From NCBI RefSeq assembly GCF_016905005.1, contig NZ_JADIKC010000010.1, positions 18,070 through 82,069 on the forward strand: a DNA stretch of 64,000 bases, given 5' to 3'. This document shows, one piece after another, positions 9,375-20,431 of the stretch. Position numbers and translations under genes: made by a program. The notes under the pieces are model-generated. The model was not told the DNA's origin and made no database searches. It was given only the letters and a program-made list of their open reading frames with translations. The first letter of the stretch is position 1; every line of letters begins with the position of its first letter. Source of the stretch: Dyella kyungheensis. Lineage in GTDB: Bacteria; Pseudomonadota; Gammaproteobacteria; Xanthomonadales; Rhodanobacteraceae.

Positions 9375-10373
9375 ATGAAGCGACACCTGCCCTCACCGCT
9401 GCTCGACCCACGCTTTTTCGTGCTGTGCCTGGCGCTGCTGTTGAGCCTGCCGGTCAGCTGCGAGCGCGCCTATGCGCAGGACGAATCCTCGGCCGCCGAA
9501 GTGCCGCAGACCCGTGACAACGCCTGGTGGACCGGCCCGATGATGGCCAACTCGGCCGAGACCCTGCCGCCCGGCCACATACTGCTGGAACCCTATCTCT
9601 ACGACGTCACCAGCCGCGGCATGGACAGCTTCGGCTCGCGCACGTACATGAACTACGGCGTGGCCAACAACTTCACCATGGGCATCATCCCGGTGTTCGG
9701 CTACAACCGCGTCAGCGGCGCGCCGAACAGCAATGGCGTGCAGGTCGGCGACATCACGTTGCAGGCGCAATACCGGCTGCGGCAATTCCACGAAGGCAGC
9801 TGGCTGCCCACGGTAGCGATCCAGCTGCAGGAAACGTTCCCTACCGGAAAATACGACCGCCTCGGCAATCGTCCCGCCGATGGCATCGGCAGCGGCGCGT
9901 ACACCACCATGGTGGCGCTCAACACGCAGACCTATCTGTGGATGCCGAACGGCCGCATCCTGCGCGTGCGCTTCAATGTCTCCTATTCGTTTTCGTCCAG
10001 CACGGACGTGCACGGCGTAAGCGTCTACGGCACCGACGCAGGTTTCCGCGGCCATGCGCGCCCGGGCGACAACACCTTTGCCAATGCCTCGTTCGAGTAC
10101 AGCCTCACGCGCAACTGGGTGCTGGCGCTGGATGTGCTCTACAACCACAACAGCAGCACGCATGTCGGCGGCCAGGAATATGCGAACGGCGATCCGTTCC
10201 CGCCCGATACGCCGCTGGGCGCGCGCTCCAATCGTTACATCGGCTTCGCGCCGGCCGTGGAATACAATTGGTCGCCGAACATCGGCCTGCTGCTGGGCGT
10301 GCGTGTCATTCCTTCGGGCAACCGCACCACCTCGTCCGTCACGCCAGCGATCGCTCTCAACTACGTGCATTGA
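9375..10373 (+). CDS. Outer-membrane beta-barrel protein, MetA-pathway/transporter-like
   Basis: A 332-residue exported protein. The N-terminus is a long signal peptide (hydrophobic core FFVLCLALLLSLPVS, cleavage near AYAQ). The rest is a series of alternating amphipathic strands ending in an aromatic-poor strand (ITPAIALNYVH), typical of the outer-membrane phenol-degradation MetA-like family. No enzyme motif is visible. It is divergent from the MocR regulator and 12 bp ahead of the exported methyltransferase-like gene, so it may be a regulator target. The barrel protein at 43460-44404 is of the same general type but not closely similar. Confidence 0.72.
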   Translation: MKRHLPSPLLDPRFFVLCLALLLSLPVSCERAYAQDESSAAEVPQTRDNAWWTGPMMANSAETLPPGHILLEPYLYDVTSRGMDSFGSRTYMNYGVANNFTMGIIPVFGYNRVSGAPNSNGVQVGDITLQAQYRLRQFHEGSWLPTVAIQLQETFPTGKYDRLGNRPADGIGSGAYTTMVALNTQTYLWMPNGRILRVRFNVSYSFSSSTDVHGVSVYGTDAGFRGHARPGDNTFANASFEYSLTRNWVLALDVLYNHNSSTHVGGQEYANGDPFPPDTPLGARSNRYIGFAPAVEYNWSPNIGLLLGVRVIPSGNRTTSSVTPAIALNYVH

Positions 10374-10385
10374 GGAAGTGACGAC

Positions 10386-11147
10386 ATGAAGCGCTTGTGC
10401 CTGCTCGCTGTTGCTGCATTGCTTACTGTCACCGCGGCGTCGGCTGCACCGCCGACGCATCCGCTGCCCAGCTTCGTCGGGCTCGCGATTGCCGACAAGA
10501 ACCGTCCCGAGGAAGACCGCGCGCTCGACGCGCAACGCAAACCGGCCGAGGTACTCCGCTTCAGCGGCATCAAACCCGGTGACATCGTCGTGGACCTGAT
10601 GCCCGGCAAGGGCTATTACACGCGCCTGTTCAGCCGCATGGTCGGCAGCAAGGGCAAGGTCTACGCCTTGCAGCCTGCCGAGATGGACAAGATCGCGCCG
10701 AAGGGCCTGGAAAGCGTGCGCGGTTTTGCCGGCAAGGAGGGCTACGCCAATGTCACGGTGCTGGTGGAACCGGTGAACGAACTGAAGCTGCCCGAGCCGG
10801 TGGATGTGATCTGGACGTCGCAGAACTACCACGACCTGCACGATCCCTTCATGGGCTCGCCCGACATGGCCAAGCTCGACAAGAGCCTGTTCGATGCGCT
10901 GAAGCCTGGCGGCACGCTGATCGTGCTCGATCACGCCGCCGCCGATGGCACGGGCGTGAGCAAGACGAACGATTTGCATCGCATCGATCCTGCCGCGGTG
11001 AAAAGCGAACTCACTGCCGTGGGTTTCCAGTTCGACAGCGAAAGCGACGCGTTGCGCAATCCTGCCGACGATCACAGCAAGGGCATCCGCGATCCCTCCG
11101 TCAAGGGCAACACGGATCGCTTCATCTACAAGTTCCGCAAACCCTGA
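10386..11147 (+). CDS. Exported class I SAM-methyltransferase-fold protein
   Basis: A 253-residue protein with a signal peptide (MKRLCLLAVAALLTVTAASA, cleavage near ASAAP) and a Rossmann methyltransferase domain. Motif I is DIVVDLMPGKGYYTRLFSRMVG; the acidic-loop and post-I strands are VYALQPAEM and VDVIWTSQNYHDLHD. The last part GGTLIVLDHAA matches motif VI. A methyltransferase fold with an export signal is odd, because SAM is cytoplasmic, but such proteins are common in this bacterial group. Substrate unknown. RBS GAGGAAG lies 8 bp before the ATG. Confidence 0.8.
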   Translation: MKRLCLLAVAALLTVTAASAAPPTHPLPSFVGLAIADKNRPEEDRALDAQRKPAEVLRFSGIKPGDIVVDLMPGKGYYTRLFSRMVGSKGKVYALQPAEMDKIAPKGLESVRGFAGKEGYANVTVLVEPVNELKLPEPVDVIWTSQNYHDLHDPFMGSPDMAKLDKSLFDALKPGGTLIVLDHAAADGTGVSKTNDLHRIDPAAVKSELTAVGFQFDSESDALRNPADDHSKGIRDPSVKGNTDRFIYKFRKP

Positions 11148-11191
11148 GGCTAAGAGCCTGTTCACGATCTCCGGCGCATCACCGTCCCCCT

Positions 11192-11228
11192 ACTGCGCGC
11201 CTTCATTCGAACGACGAAGGCGCGCAGT
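11192..11228. terminator. Perfect 13-bp hairpin, possible terminator or REP-like element
   Basis: ACTGCGCGCCTTC, an 11-base loop containing TTCGAA, then GAAGGCGCGCAGT. It lies between the methyltransferase and the aldo/keto reductase. There is no T-run, so intrinsic termination is uncertain. Confidence 0.4.
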
Positions 11229-11308
11229 GGCGCTGGCCTAGGCGCTGGGCCGAGCTGAAAGCATACTGATCTCCTCCCGCATGCCGCGGTCCCCCCTGGA
11301 GATTCCCC

Positions 11309-12307
11309 GTGCAACATCGTCAACTTGGCGCCACCGGTCCCCGCGTTTCCGCCCTTGGTCTTGGCTGCATGGGCATGTCCGGCATGTATGGCCCGTCGGA
11401 CCGCGCCGAAAGCGTCGCCACCATCCACGCTGCGCTCGATGCCCGCATCGACCTGCTCGACACCGGCGACTTCTATGGCATGGGCCATAACGAAATGCTG
11501 ATCGGCGAGGCGCTGAAGAACGTGCCTCGCGACAAGGTTCTGATCAGCGTGAAATTTGGCGCCTTGCGCGATCCGGGCAATGGCTGGGGCGGCAATGACA
11601 CGCGCCCGGCCTCGGTGAAGAATTTCCTCGGCTACACGTTGCAGCGCCTGGGCGTGGACCATATCGACGTCTATCGCCCCGCCCGGCTGGACCCCAACGT
11701 GCCGATCGAAGACACCATCGGCGCCATCGCCGACATGGTGAAGGCAGGCTATGTGCGCCATATCGGCTTGTCGGAAGTGGGCCCGGAAACGATTCGCCGT
11801 GCTGCTGCCGTTCATCCGATCGCGGATCTGCAGATCGAATACTCGCTGATCTCGCGCGGCATCGAAGACGCCATCCTGCCCACCTGTCGCGAACTGGGCA
11901 TCGGCATTACAGCCTACGGCGTGCTGTCGCGTGGACTGATCAGCGGGCATTGGGACAAGGACAGCGCGCGCAAGGGCGATTTCCGCGCCATGAGCCCGCG
12001 CTTCCAGGCCGGCAATGTCGATCACAATCTCGCGCTGGTGGAGGCCTTGCGCGGCATCGCCGCGCGGAAACAGGTGTCTGTCGCCCAGCTCGCCATCGCG
12101 TGGGTCGCGGCGCAGGGTGAGGACATCGTGCCGCTGGTGGGTGCACGTCGCCGCGACCGCCTGCAGGAAGCGCTGGGATCGCTCGATGTGTCGCTGAGTG
12201 CGGACGACCTGGCCACCATCGAGGCCGCCGTGCCAAAGGGTGCGGCAGCCGGCGATCGTTATGCAGCGGCGCAGATGGCGCACCTGGATAGCGAACGCCC
12301 GCACTGA
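11309..12307 (+). CDS. Aldo/keto reductase
   Basis: A 332-residue TIM-barrel oxidoreductase that uses NADPH. Motifs are GLGCMGMSGMYGP (N-terminal strand), DLLDTGDFYGMGHNE (catalytic Asp and Tyr), VLISVKFG (catalytic Lys), VDHIDVYRPARLDP, HIGLSEVGPETIRRA and QIEYSLISR. The usual catalytic His, often QxHRxD, is here DVYRPARLD, as in a subgroup of YajO/AKR13-like enzymes. Substrate is unknown. The start at 11309 is GTG (ccccGTGCAACATCG) with CTGGAG upstream. A REP pair follows 7 bp after the stop. Confidence 0.88.
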   Translation: MQHRQLGATGPRVSALGLGCMGMSGMYGPSDRAESVATIHAALDARIDLLDTGDFYGMGHNEMLIGEALKNVPRDKVLISVKFGALRDPGNGWGGNDTRPASVKNFLGYTLQRLGVDHIDVYRPARLDPNVPIEDTIGAIADMVKAGYVRHIGLSEVGPETIRRAAAVHPIADLQIEYSLISRGIEDAILPTCRELGIGITAYGVLSRGLISGHWDKDSARKGDFRAMSPRFQAGNVDHNLALVEALRGIAARKQVSVAQLAIAWVAAQGEDIVPLVGARRRDRLQEALGSLDVSLSADDLATIEAAVPKGAAAGDRYAAAQMAHLDSERPH

Positions 12308-12314
12308 GGATTTT

Positions 12315-12390
12315 TGTGGGAGCGCACCCTGTGCGCGACTCAATCTTGCGCTGAGGCCAGGCCCGTCGCGCGCAGGGTGCGCTCCCACAG
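12315..12390. repeat. REP pair (BIME), copy 1
   Basis: Two inverted arms, TGTGGGAGCGCACCCTGTG plus CGCGAC at the left and its reverse complement at the right, 26 bp apart. Each arm also contains the small palindrome GCGCAC-GTGCGC. One of five such pairs in the window. The GTGGGAGC start is like RAYT-associated REPs of Pseudomonas and Stenotrophomonas. Confidence 0.87.
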
Positions 12391-12457
12391 AGGAATCCGA
12401 ACCGAATCGCCACCGGCCTATACTCGTTTCACCGATCCGAACCATCGAGAGCCGACC

Positions 12458-14104
<1,647 letters not shown>

Positions 14105-14115
14105 TCCCTCTGTCT

Positions 14116-14177
14116 TGTGGGAGCGCACTTGTGCGCGACTGGGGCTGCGGCTGTCGCGCACAAGTGCGCTCCCACAG
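14116..14177. repeat. REP pair (BIME), copy 2
   Basis: Inverted arms TGTGGGAGCGCACTTGTG plus CGCGAC, with a short 12-bp spacer. It lies between the AidB-like gene and the asparaginase-domain gene. The arm differs from copies 1 and 4 only in the TT/CC core of the inner palindrome. Confidence 0.87.
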
Positions 14178-14266
14178 TGGTCTCAGGACCTCGGAAGGGC
14201 CCAGGCATGCGGAAGGCGCTGATAGGCCCTAAAATACCCATCTCCCCACCCTGGCGACTCCCGACC

Positions 14267-14758
14267 ATGCAGCACCTGACCATCGTCACCACCGGCGGCA
14301 CCATCGACAAGATCTATTTCGACGACAAGTCGGACTACAAGATCGGCTCGCCCCAGATCGGCGACATCCTCAGCCAGTTGGGCGTGGCCTTCCAGTTCGA
14401 CGTGATCCCGATCCTGCGCAAGGACAGCCTGCACATGGGCGACGAGGATCGCGCGCTGGTGCGTTCCACCATCGAAGCGCAGCCGCATCGCCACGTGCTG
14501 GTGACGCACGGCACCGACACCATGGTGGAAACCGCGCGCGAACTGGCCAGTCTCAAGGGCAAGGTGATCGTGCTCACCGGCGCGCTCAATCCCGCGCGTT
14601 TCCAGGGCTCGGATGCGGTGTTCAACATCGGCTGCGCCGTCGCTGCCGTGCAGACGCTGCCCGATGGCGTGTACATCACCATGAACGGCCGCGTGTGGGA
14701 TCCGGCCAAGGTGCGCAAGAATCGCGACGCCAATCGCTTCGAGGAAAACAACGGCTGA
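14267..14758 (+). CDS. Single-domain asparaginase-like protein
   Basis: A 163-residue protein equal to only the N-terminal domain of L-asparaginases (full enzymes are ~330). Catalytic motifs are present: TTGGTID near residues 8-14 with the nucleophile-type Thr, VTHGTDTM with the second Thr-Asp pair, and VIVLTGALNPARFQGSDA. The C-terminal domain that completes the dimer active site is absent. The gene ends cleanly at a strong terminator, so it is not obviously truncated. Such short proteins exist in many proteobacteria, but activity is unproven. The start at 14267 begins the conserved strand; upstream in-frame sequence is REP-derived. Confidence 0.82.
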   Translation: MQHLTIVTTGGTIDKIYFDDKSDYKIGSPQIGDILSQLGVAFQFDVIPILRKDSLHMGDEDRALVRSTIEAQPHRHVLVTHGTDTMVETARELASLKGKVIVLTGALNPARFQGSDAVFNIGCAVAAVQTLPDGVYITMNGRVWDPAKVRKNRDANRFEENNG

Positions 14759-14781
14759 TCGCTACACCGCTGACGAACGAC

Positions 14782-14813
14782 AAAAGGCCCGGTCATCGCT
14801 GACCGGGCCTTTT
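14782..14813. terminator. Bidirectional intrinsic terminator
   Basis: Perfect 14-bp stem AAAAGGCCCGGTCA / TGACCGGGCCTTTT with a 4-base loop. T-runs occur in both directions. It lies between the convergent asparaginase-like and sedolisin genes. Confidence 0.93.
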
Positions 14814-14824
14814 GCTTTCTGCCG

Positions 14825-17482
14825 TTACTGCACGTTGAGGTTCACGTCATCGAGCACGAACGAAGTCTGCTCCGACGAATCCTCGGTGCCGGTGAACTTG
14901 ATCGTCACCGTCTGGCCGATGTACGCGCTGAGATCGAAGTTCGCCTGCGCATAACCCGCCGCCGCATTGAGGTTCGAGTACGTGACCAGCGTCTTCAACA
15001 GCGTGCCGCTGCTGTTGAGCACCTGCACGGTGAGCTTGTCGTACGCCGTGGTCTTGGTGGTCTCGGCGGTATCGATGTGCAGGTAGTAGCTCAACGTAGC
15101 CGAGCTCTTGCCGCTGGGGATGGTCACCTTCTGCGACGCCGTGTCGGTGTGCGTGCTGCCGTAACCGTCCAGCCACACGAACCAGGTGCCGGCATGCGCC
15201 GTCTCGCCGCTGCAGGTGCTGTTGCTGCAGAGCGCGCCGGAGCTGATCGTCCACGGGGTGGCCGTGCCGGTTTCGAAGCCCGGATTCACGATCAGTTGCG
15301 ACGGCGTACTGCCGCCCGACACCGTCACCGACGAGGTCTTGCTTGAGGTCTTGGCGCTGACGCCATCGGTCACCGTCTCCGTCACGCTATAGGTGCCGGC
15401 CGCCGCATAGGTGTGGCTCGGGCTCGTCGCGGTCGAGGTGCCGCCGTCGCCGAAGGTCCACGCATGCGAGGAAATGCTGCCGCCTGTATCGGTGGAACTA
15501 TCGGTGAAGTTCGCGACGAGGCCATTGGTGACGACGCTGAAGTTCGCCGTCGGGGTGCCGCCGGTACCACCGCCGCCGCCACCGCCCCAGTACTGGGTGA
15601 CGTAGCTGTTGAACTTGGCGATGTCGAGCGAACCCCAGCCGGTGGCGTTGTCGTAGCCGGCCTTGGCGGTGTAGCCGTTGCCGCTGTAGCCGTTGTTGCC
15701 CGAAGTGACGTCATGCAGCGGCGTGGCGTCGGTGGGGAAATGCGCATACATGTTCTGGGTCGGCAGGCCCAAGGTGTTGTTGTTCGCCGAAAGGATGCGC
15801 GCCCAGATGCCCACGAAGATCGGCGAAGCCAGGCTGGTGCCGCCGATCTGGTAGGTCTGCCCCTGGATCACGATGTTCGCGCCGGTGGATTGCGCGGCAT
15901 CGAACGCCACGTCAGGCACCTGGCGCTTGGTGACCGACGAACCCAGCGCGGTGGTCTGCCAGCTCGGTGCGCTTTCGAACAGGCTCACGCCGCCGCCGGT
16001 GGCCCACAGGCGCTTGTTGTTGTCGCCATTGTTCGGATCGACGGCAGCCAGGCCTTCGTTCCACACCGTCTCGCCCGACCACGTGGTACCCGTGGTGCTG
16101 AGCGTGGTGCCGCCGACCGCCACCACGTTCGGCGAGCTGGCCGGCTCGCTGACGGAGTAGTGCGTTAGCGAGATCTTCACCGTGCCCGCGGAGTTCGCGA
16201 CGTAGCCCGGCGCGCCTTCGGTGGGATCGCTGGACCACTGGTACACGCCCGCATCGCCCGAAGCGATCGAGAAGGTCTGACCCTGTGCCACCGCCTGCGC
16301 GAAGATCGCGTCGTCGGCCGACTGCGTACCGGAGCTGTTGGCTGCCGATTCGTCCTCGCCCAGCGACACGTTGATGACCTTCGCGGTGTTGTCGGTCACC
16401 GCGCGGTTGTACGCCGCGGTGATGGCCGCATCGGTGAGGCAGCTGTCGTTGGAGCAGTTGGGCGCGGTGTAGAAGATCAGCGTGTTCACGCCGCCGGAGG
16501 TACCGGTGATGGTCTGGCTGTCCAGGTTCCATTCGCCGTCGCCGTCGGGATCGTCCGCATAGGCCTGGCTGCCGGTCTTGACGACCTGCGTGTTCACCGT
16601 GCTCATGCCGGCGCCGGTGGTGAAGGTCTTCAGATCGGCAATGGTCTGGGTCATGTCGCCCCAGGTGACGATGCCGACCTTGGTGGCGGACGCCGTCGGC
16701 GTGCTGCCTGCGTCGTAGATCGCCGGGAAATCCTTCGGGCTGTGCGAGGTCTGCGCCGCCGCGGCCTGGATGCCGACGTTGTTCGCATTCGCATGCACCG
16801 GCCCCACGATGTGATGCATGGTGTGCGGCACGTTGAGGTTCTGCAGGCCGAGCACGGCATTGACGATGCCACCGAGCGCTGCCGGCACTTGCACGGCCGA
16901 ATCGTTCGCGATGCGCTGCTTGCCGCCGTAGGCGAAGGTACGCATGGTCGTGCGGAAGGCTGCGTTGACCGAGTTGGCGTTGCCGTCGGCCTCGATCAGC
17001 ATGTTGTTGGGCGACACCTGCGCATTGCTGAAACCCGACTGGCGCAGATGCGCCAGCACTTGTGCCACCTGGTCGTCGGTCGGCGCATAGCGCGCCTTGA
17101 ACTGTGCCGGCGTCAGGAAATGGTGGAACTGCGCGCTGGCGGGATCGTTCACCGCATGCAGGAACGTCTCCAGTTCATCCACATTGCGCAGGTTGAGGCT
17201 GAGAGCGACATGCACCGGCTTGCTCGCTTCCAGCGGCGACACCGTGGCCGCGTCGACGGTCGGCGAGCCGTGCATGCTCAGTGTCCACGTGCTGTTGCTT
17301 GTCGTGGCCGTGGTGGCGGCGGTGGTGAGCCCGGACGAGCGGCTCATGGCCGCCTGCGTGCGGACGCCTACCCAGGCATCGGTGGTCGCCGCGTGCAGCG
17401 ATCCTGCCATGGCCATGGACATCGCCATCGGCAGCAGTGCCTTGCGAATTGCCTTTCCCCGCAAATCGATACGAACAGTCAT
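14825..17482 (-). CDS. Secreted serine-carboxyl peptidase (S53, sedolisin) with PKD and C-terminal accessory domain
   Basis: An 885-residue exported protease. A signal peptide (about 1-31, ending SLHAA) is followed by a long activation pro-domain (about 65-215) and the S53 catalytic domain (about 240-625). Catalytic Glu and Asp are in GEWNLDSQT (about 317 and 321), the oxyanion Asp in SGDAG (about 410) and the nucleophile in GGTSLASP (about 550). A Gly/Asn-rich segment HDVTSGNNG...GWGSLD matches the Ca-binding site. A poly-Gly linker leads to a PKD domain (about 643-722) and a ~150-residue beta-rich domain with paired Cys. Sedolisins act at acidic pH. The start at 17482 has AAGGAGATAAGA upstream. 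Confidence 0.93.
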   Translation of the reverse strand: MTVRIDLRGKAIRKALLPMAMSMAMAGSLHAATTDAWVGVRTQAAMSRSSGLTTAATTATTSNSTWTLSMHGSPTVDAATVSPLEASKPVHVALSLNLRNVDELETFLHAVNDPASAQFHHFLTPAQFKARYAPTDDQVAQVLAHLRQSGFSNAQVSPNNMLIEADGNANSVNAAFRTTMRTFAYGGKQRIANDSAVQVPAALGGIVNAVLGLQNLNVPHTMHHIVGPVHANANNVGIQAAAAQTSHSPKDFPAIYDAGSTPTASATKVGIVTWGDMTQTIADLKTFTTGAGMSTVNTQVVKTGSQAYADDPDGDGEWNLDSQTITGTSGGVNTLIFYTAPNCSNDSCLTDAAITAAYNRAVTDNTAKVINVSLGEDESAANSSGTQSADDAIFAQAVAQGQTFSIASGDAGVYQWSSDPTEGAPGYVANSAGTVKISLTHYSVSEPASSPNVVAVGGTTLSTTGTTWSGETVWNEGLAAVDPNNGDNNKRLWATGGGVSLFESAPSWQTTALGSSVTKRQVPDVAFDAAQSTGANIVIQGQTYQIGGTSLASPIFVGIWARILSANNNTLGLPTQNMYAHFPTDATPLHDVTSGNNGYSGNGYTAKAGYDNATGWGSLDIAKFNSYVTQYWGGGGGGGTGGTPTANFSVVTNGLVANFTDSSTDTGGSISSHAWTFGDGGTSTATSPSHTYAAAGTYSVTETVTDGVSAKTSSKTSSVTVSGGSTPSQLIVNPGFETGTATPWTISSGALCSNSTCSGETAHAGTWFVWLDGYGSTHTDTASQKVTIPSGKSSATLSYYLHIDTAETTKTTAYDKLTVQVLNSSGTLLKTLVTYSNLNAAAGYAQANFDLSAYIGQTVTIKFTGTEDSSEQTSFVLDDVNLNVQ

Positions 17483-17670
17483 TCTTATCTCCTTGACGTT
17501 TTTTGAGGACGAATCGACCCGATGCGGTGCGTTGCACCACATGCATGAAGGCGCCGCATGACGCGGCCTCGGGTTTCGTGACTGTGTTGCGATCCGATAG
17601 GCGCCCGGACTTGTTTCCCCCTGCCCTTCCTTGGAATGGCATGCCCGGGCACAGACTCGCTAAACGACGC

Positions 17671-17735
17671 ACACCGGGCGAAGGCCGGTGTCCACGTCGC
17701 CAAAGGACCATCCGTCAACCCTCCCGTTGACGGAT
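17671..17735. promoter_or_regulatory. Two palindromes in the 646-bp gap before the sedolisin gene
   Basis: ACACCGG-N7-CCGGTGT (17671-17691) and ATCCGTCAAC-N6-GTTGACGGAT (17710-17735). They may be operators or leader hairpins. The rest of 17483-18128 is noticeably AT-rich and has no credible gene. The next gene upstream (18129) is on the same strand, so the gap probably carries the sedolisin promoter. Confidence 0.4.
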
Positions 17736-18128
17736 CGATTGACGCTAATCAAGAAAATTCGAAGCGTCAACGCTGATCGCAAGCAACAAAAAACACCTGG
17801 AAAACAGCAATAAAATGCGATTTTCCAGACGGTCTCGCTTTTTCTTGCGCTCGCTTGCGTCAGACATACAGCGATGCCATCGCTGAAAATTACCAGCAAA
17901 AAGAAATCGTTGAAAAAAAGGGGTGACACTGTTCTCAGTATCGCTACGCGCTCGACAATGGCGGTTTGACGCGAGTTATATCGATTCTAAAAAACCGGCG
18001 CCTGACGACGCCGATTTCAGCCCAAACGCGGTCGTGCGAAAGATATTGCGCAGGCGCCAGCTCCCGTTCTGCACGCGACAAACACAAAACTAAACTTCCG
18101 CTAAATAGCCGCCCAAACGATAGCGCTG

Positions 18129-19226
18129 TCATCCGCCGAACAAGGCGCGCCCTACGATCAACGGATCGGCCAGACCGATGGCCTGCTCATCGCGGCTGGC
18201 GTATGCGATGCGATTGAGCACGTGGCGTAGCGCATTGAGTCGCGCCCGCTTCTTGCAGTCGGAGCGAATCACCATCCACGGCGCATCGGCGGTGTCGGTA
18301 TGGGCAAACATCGCCTCCTTGGCCTGGGTGTAGGCATCCCACTTGTCCAACGACGCCAGGTCCACCGGGCTGAGCTTCCACTGCTTCAAGGGATGCAACT
18401 TGCGCTCCTCGAAACGCCGCCGCTGTTCCGCCCGGCTCACCGAGAACCAGAACTTGAAAAGATGGATGCCGCTGTTGACCAGGTGCCGCTCGAACTCCGG
18501 CACCTGGCGCATGAATTCGTCGTATTCGGCCGTCGTGCAGAAGCCCATCACGCGCTCGACCCCGGCGCGGTTGTACCAGCTGCGATCGAACATCACGATT
18601 TCGCCGCGGGTGGGCAGATGCTGGATGTAGCGCTGGAAGTACCACTGTCCACGCTCGGCGTCGGTGGGCTTTTCCAGCGCCACGACGCGGGCGCCGCGCG
18701 GATTGAGGTGTTCCATGAAACGCTTGATGGTGCCGCCCTTGCCCGCCGCGTCGCGGCCTTCGAACACGATCACCACGCGTTGCCCGGTCTCGCGCACCCA
18801 GGCCTGCAGCTTCAGCAGTTCCACCTGCAGGCGGTACTTCTGTTTCTCGTACTGGCGTCGCGACATCTTGTGCCGATAGGGGTACTCGCCCTTGCGCCAG
18901 CCCGGTGCGAGTTCGTCGTCGGGATGACGCTGCGCCACGCCCGGCCAGCCCGCATCGGCATCCAACAGTAGATGGCGGATGCGCGACGCATCATCGGGCG
19001 ACATGCCATCCAGCAAGGTGCGCATGCTTTCGTAAAGCGAATCGGCCGCGGTGGCGGCACCGTTGAGCACGATGTCGTGCAACCCTTCGGCCATGCCCAA
19101 CTGCGCGGACGCCACGGCGCGACCGACCGTCTGCACTTCACCAGCATGCGCTGGACCGGGATGCGTGGAAGCAGGCGTGCTTGAGCGTCGGGACGCCGCA
19201 CGGCGTCCCTTCGATGGCGTAGACAT
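18129..19226 (-). CDS. ppk2: Polyphosphate kinase 2
   Basis: A 365-residue complete PPK2. A basic ~40-residue N-terminal tail and a helical region precede the catalytic domain (about 125-345). Visible motifs are Walker A in VVIVFEGRDAAGKGGTIKRFMEHLNPRG, Walker B in GEIVMFDRSWYNRAGVERVMGFC and the lid RRRFEERKLHPLKQWKLSPVDL. It transfers phosphate between polyphosphate and nucleoside diphosphates in the cytoplasm; direction and nucleotide preference are not visible. It is a second PPK2 in the window besides the fragment at 1-405 and differs from it, so they are paralogues and not a recent duplicate. Followed upstream by a small YdcH-like gene. Confidence 0.94.
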   Translation of the reverse strand: MSTPSKGRRAASRRSSTPASTHPGPAHAGEVQTVGRAVASAQLGMAEGLHDIVLNGAATAADSLYESMRTLLDGMSPDDASRIRHLLLDADAGWPGVAQRHPDDELAPGWRKGEYPYRHKMSRRQYEKQKYRLQVELLKLQAWVRETGQRVVIVFEGRDAAGKGGTIKRFMEHLNPRGARVVALEKPTDAERGQWYFQRYIQHLPTRGEIVMFDRSWYNRAGVERVMGFCTTAEYDEFMRQVPEFERHLVNSGIHLFKFWFSVSRAEQRRRFEERKLHPLKQWKLSPVDLASLDKWDAYTQAKEAMFAHTDTADAPWMVIRSDCKKRARLNALRHVLNRIAYASRDEQAIGLADPLIVGRALFGG

Positions 19227-19262
19227 GGGAATCCTTTCTCTGGGAACAGCGAGGCCCGTGGC

Positions 19263-19481
19263 TCAGGCGGCCGAAGCCTTGCGCAGGATCGTGTAGAGCT
19301 GATCCTTCAGCTGCAGCTTTTCCTTCTTCAGCTGCTCGATCGCCATGCCGCCAGCGGGCGTCACGCCGATCTCCATGTTCTTGATCTCGTGGTCCAGCTC
19401 GTTGTGCCGATGGAACAGGCGAGTGAAATGGGCATCGCGCCCCTTCAGGTCGGTGATGAGGTCGCGGTATTCGGGAAACAT
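19263..19481 (-). CDS. YdcH/DUF465 family small protein
   Basis: A 72-residue protein. FPEYRDLITDLKGRDAHFTRLFHRHNELDHEI and the end EQLKKEKLQLKDQLYTILRKA match the YdcH/DUF465 family of short helical hairpin (coiled-coil) proteins. No enzyme motif is present; role unknown. It lies 36 bp upstream of ppk2 on the same strand. GTCGGCAGGAGCC upstream gives a good RBS (AGGAG). Confidence 0.87.
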   Translation of the reverse strand: MFPEYRDLITDLKGRDAHFTRLFHRHNELDHEIKNMEIGVTPAGGMAIEQLKKEKLQLKDQLYTILRKASAA

Positions 19482-19646
19482 GAGGTGGGCTCCTGCCGAG
19501 GATCAGACTGCGACTCGCAGTCTGTCGTCGCCGGGAACCCGCGGTGCTGACCTGTATCAACGAGCCCGGACAAAAGCGCCGCAACCACGCAGGACAGGCC
19601 ATGCGCGGTGTGGTTTTTTAAAGAGAGCGACGCCGTCGTTGCGGCG

Positions 19647-20204
19647 TCAGAGCATGCCGGTTTCCAGCTTCGCGGCGTCCGACATCATGGAGTGATTCCA
19701 CGGCGGATCGAACACCAGGTCGACGTCGGCCTCGCTCACGGTGGGAATCAACTCGAGCTTGGTGCGCACGTCGTCGACCAGGATGTCGCCCATGCCGCAA
19801 CCCGGCGCGGTCAGGGTCATCTTCACGTAGACCTTGCGCTGGTCGGGGGCGAGATGTTCCATGCTGACGTCGTAGACCAGCCCCAGCTCGACCACGTTGA
19901 TCGGAATTTCCGGGTCGAACACCGTACGCAACTGCTGCCACAGCAGCGCCTCGACGTCGGCGTCGCTGGCATCGCTAGGCAGTTCGATCGGCGGCGGCGG
20001 CTCCTTGCCCAACGCGTCGGCGTCGTTGCCGGCGATGCGGAACAGGTTGCCTTCCACATAGACGGTGAAGCTGCCGCCCAGCGCCTGGGTGATGTAGCCG
20101 ATCTGGCCGGCCGGCAGGCTCACCGTTTCGCCCTGGGGAACCATGACTGCCTGGCAGTCGCGTTCCAAGGTGAAGGGTTCGCTGCTAAGACTGAAACCGC
20201 TCAT
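19647..20204 (-). CDS. sufT: Putative Fe-S cluster assembly protein SufT
   Basis: A 185-residue protein. N-terminal residues 1-85 are the SufT-specific region (ERDCQAVMVPQGETVSLPAGQIGYITQALGGSFTV). Residues about 95-180 are a DUF59/MIP18 domain (LWQQLRTVFDPEIPINVVELGLVYDV, LTAPGCGMGDILVDDV) with the conserved Cys. SufT-type proteins help in Fe-S maturation; here no suf genes are adjacent. The ATG at 20204 is chosen because GCAGGATCGGC precedes it; a GTG 15 bp upstream is possible. Confidence 0.88.
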   Translation of the reverse strand: MSGFSLSSEPFTLERDCQAVMVPQGETVSLPAGQIGYITQALGGSFTVYVEGNLFRIAGNDADALGKEPPPPIELPSDASDADVEALLWQQLRTVFDPEIPINVVELGLVYDVSMEHLAPDQRKVYVKMTLTAPGCGMGDILVDDVRTKLELIPTVSEADVDLVFDPPWNHSMMSDAAKLETGML

Positions 20205-20431
20205 GCCGATCCTGCTCACATCTCATCGTTGGGCGCGGCAAGCTGCCACGCCAAGCTAGCCATTATGCCGGTTGACGACCGGTCATGTCCGTCGAAATCA
20301 GGTCGAAACCGGTCAATCTCAAGGGGACCGAGCACCTGCGGCCAGGACAGTGGGACGGCGCGGCGCGTTATCATGGGGGTTTTACGCCCGGGAAGAACCG
20401 TGTCCGACGTCCAGTTTGCCGTTTGCCGCTC

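Noticed and set aside
17660..17929. Small cysteine-rich gene in the 17.5-18.1 kb gap (minus strand).
   Set aside because: No RBS, unusual composition of AT-rich DNA, no similarity that I recognise.
17483..18128. c-di-GMP (GEMM) or other riboswitch in the sedolisin leader.
   Set aside because: Two palindromes are present, but the conserved GEMM bases (for example the AAACC and CACGCACAGGG blocks) are not.
19629..19648. Terminator after sufT (GACGCCG hairpin).
   Set aside because: The stem is fair but overlaps the stop, and the following CTCTCTTTAAA is not a proper T-run.
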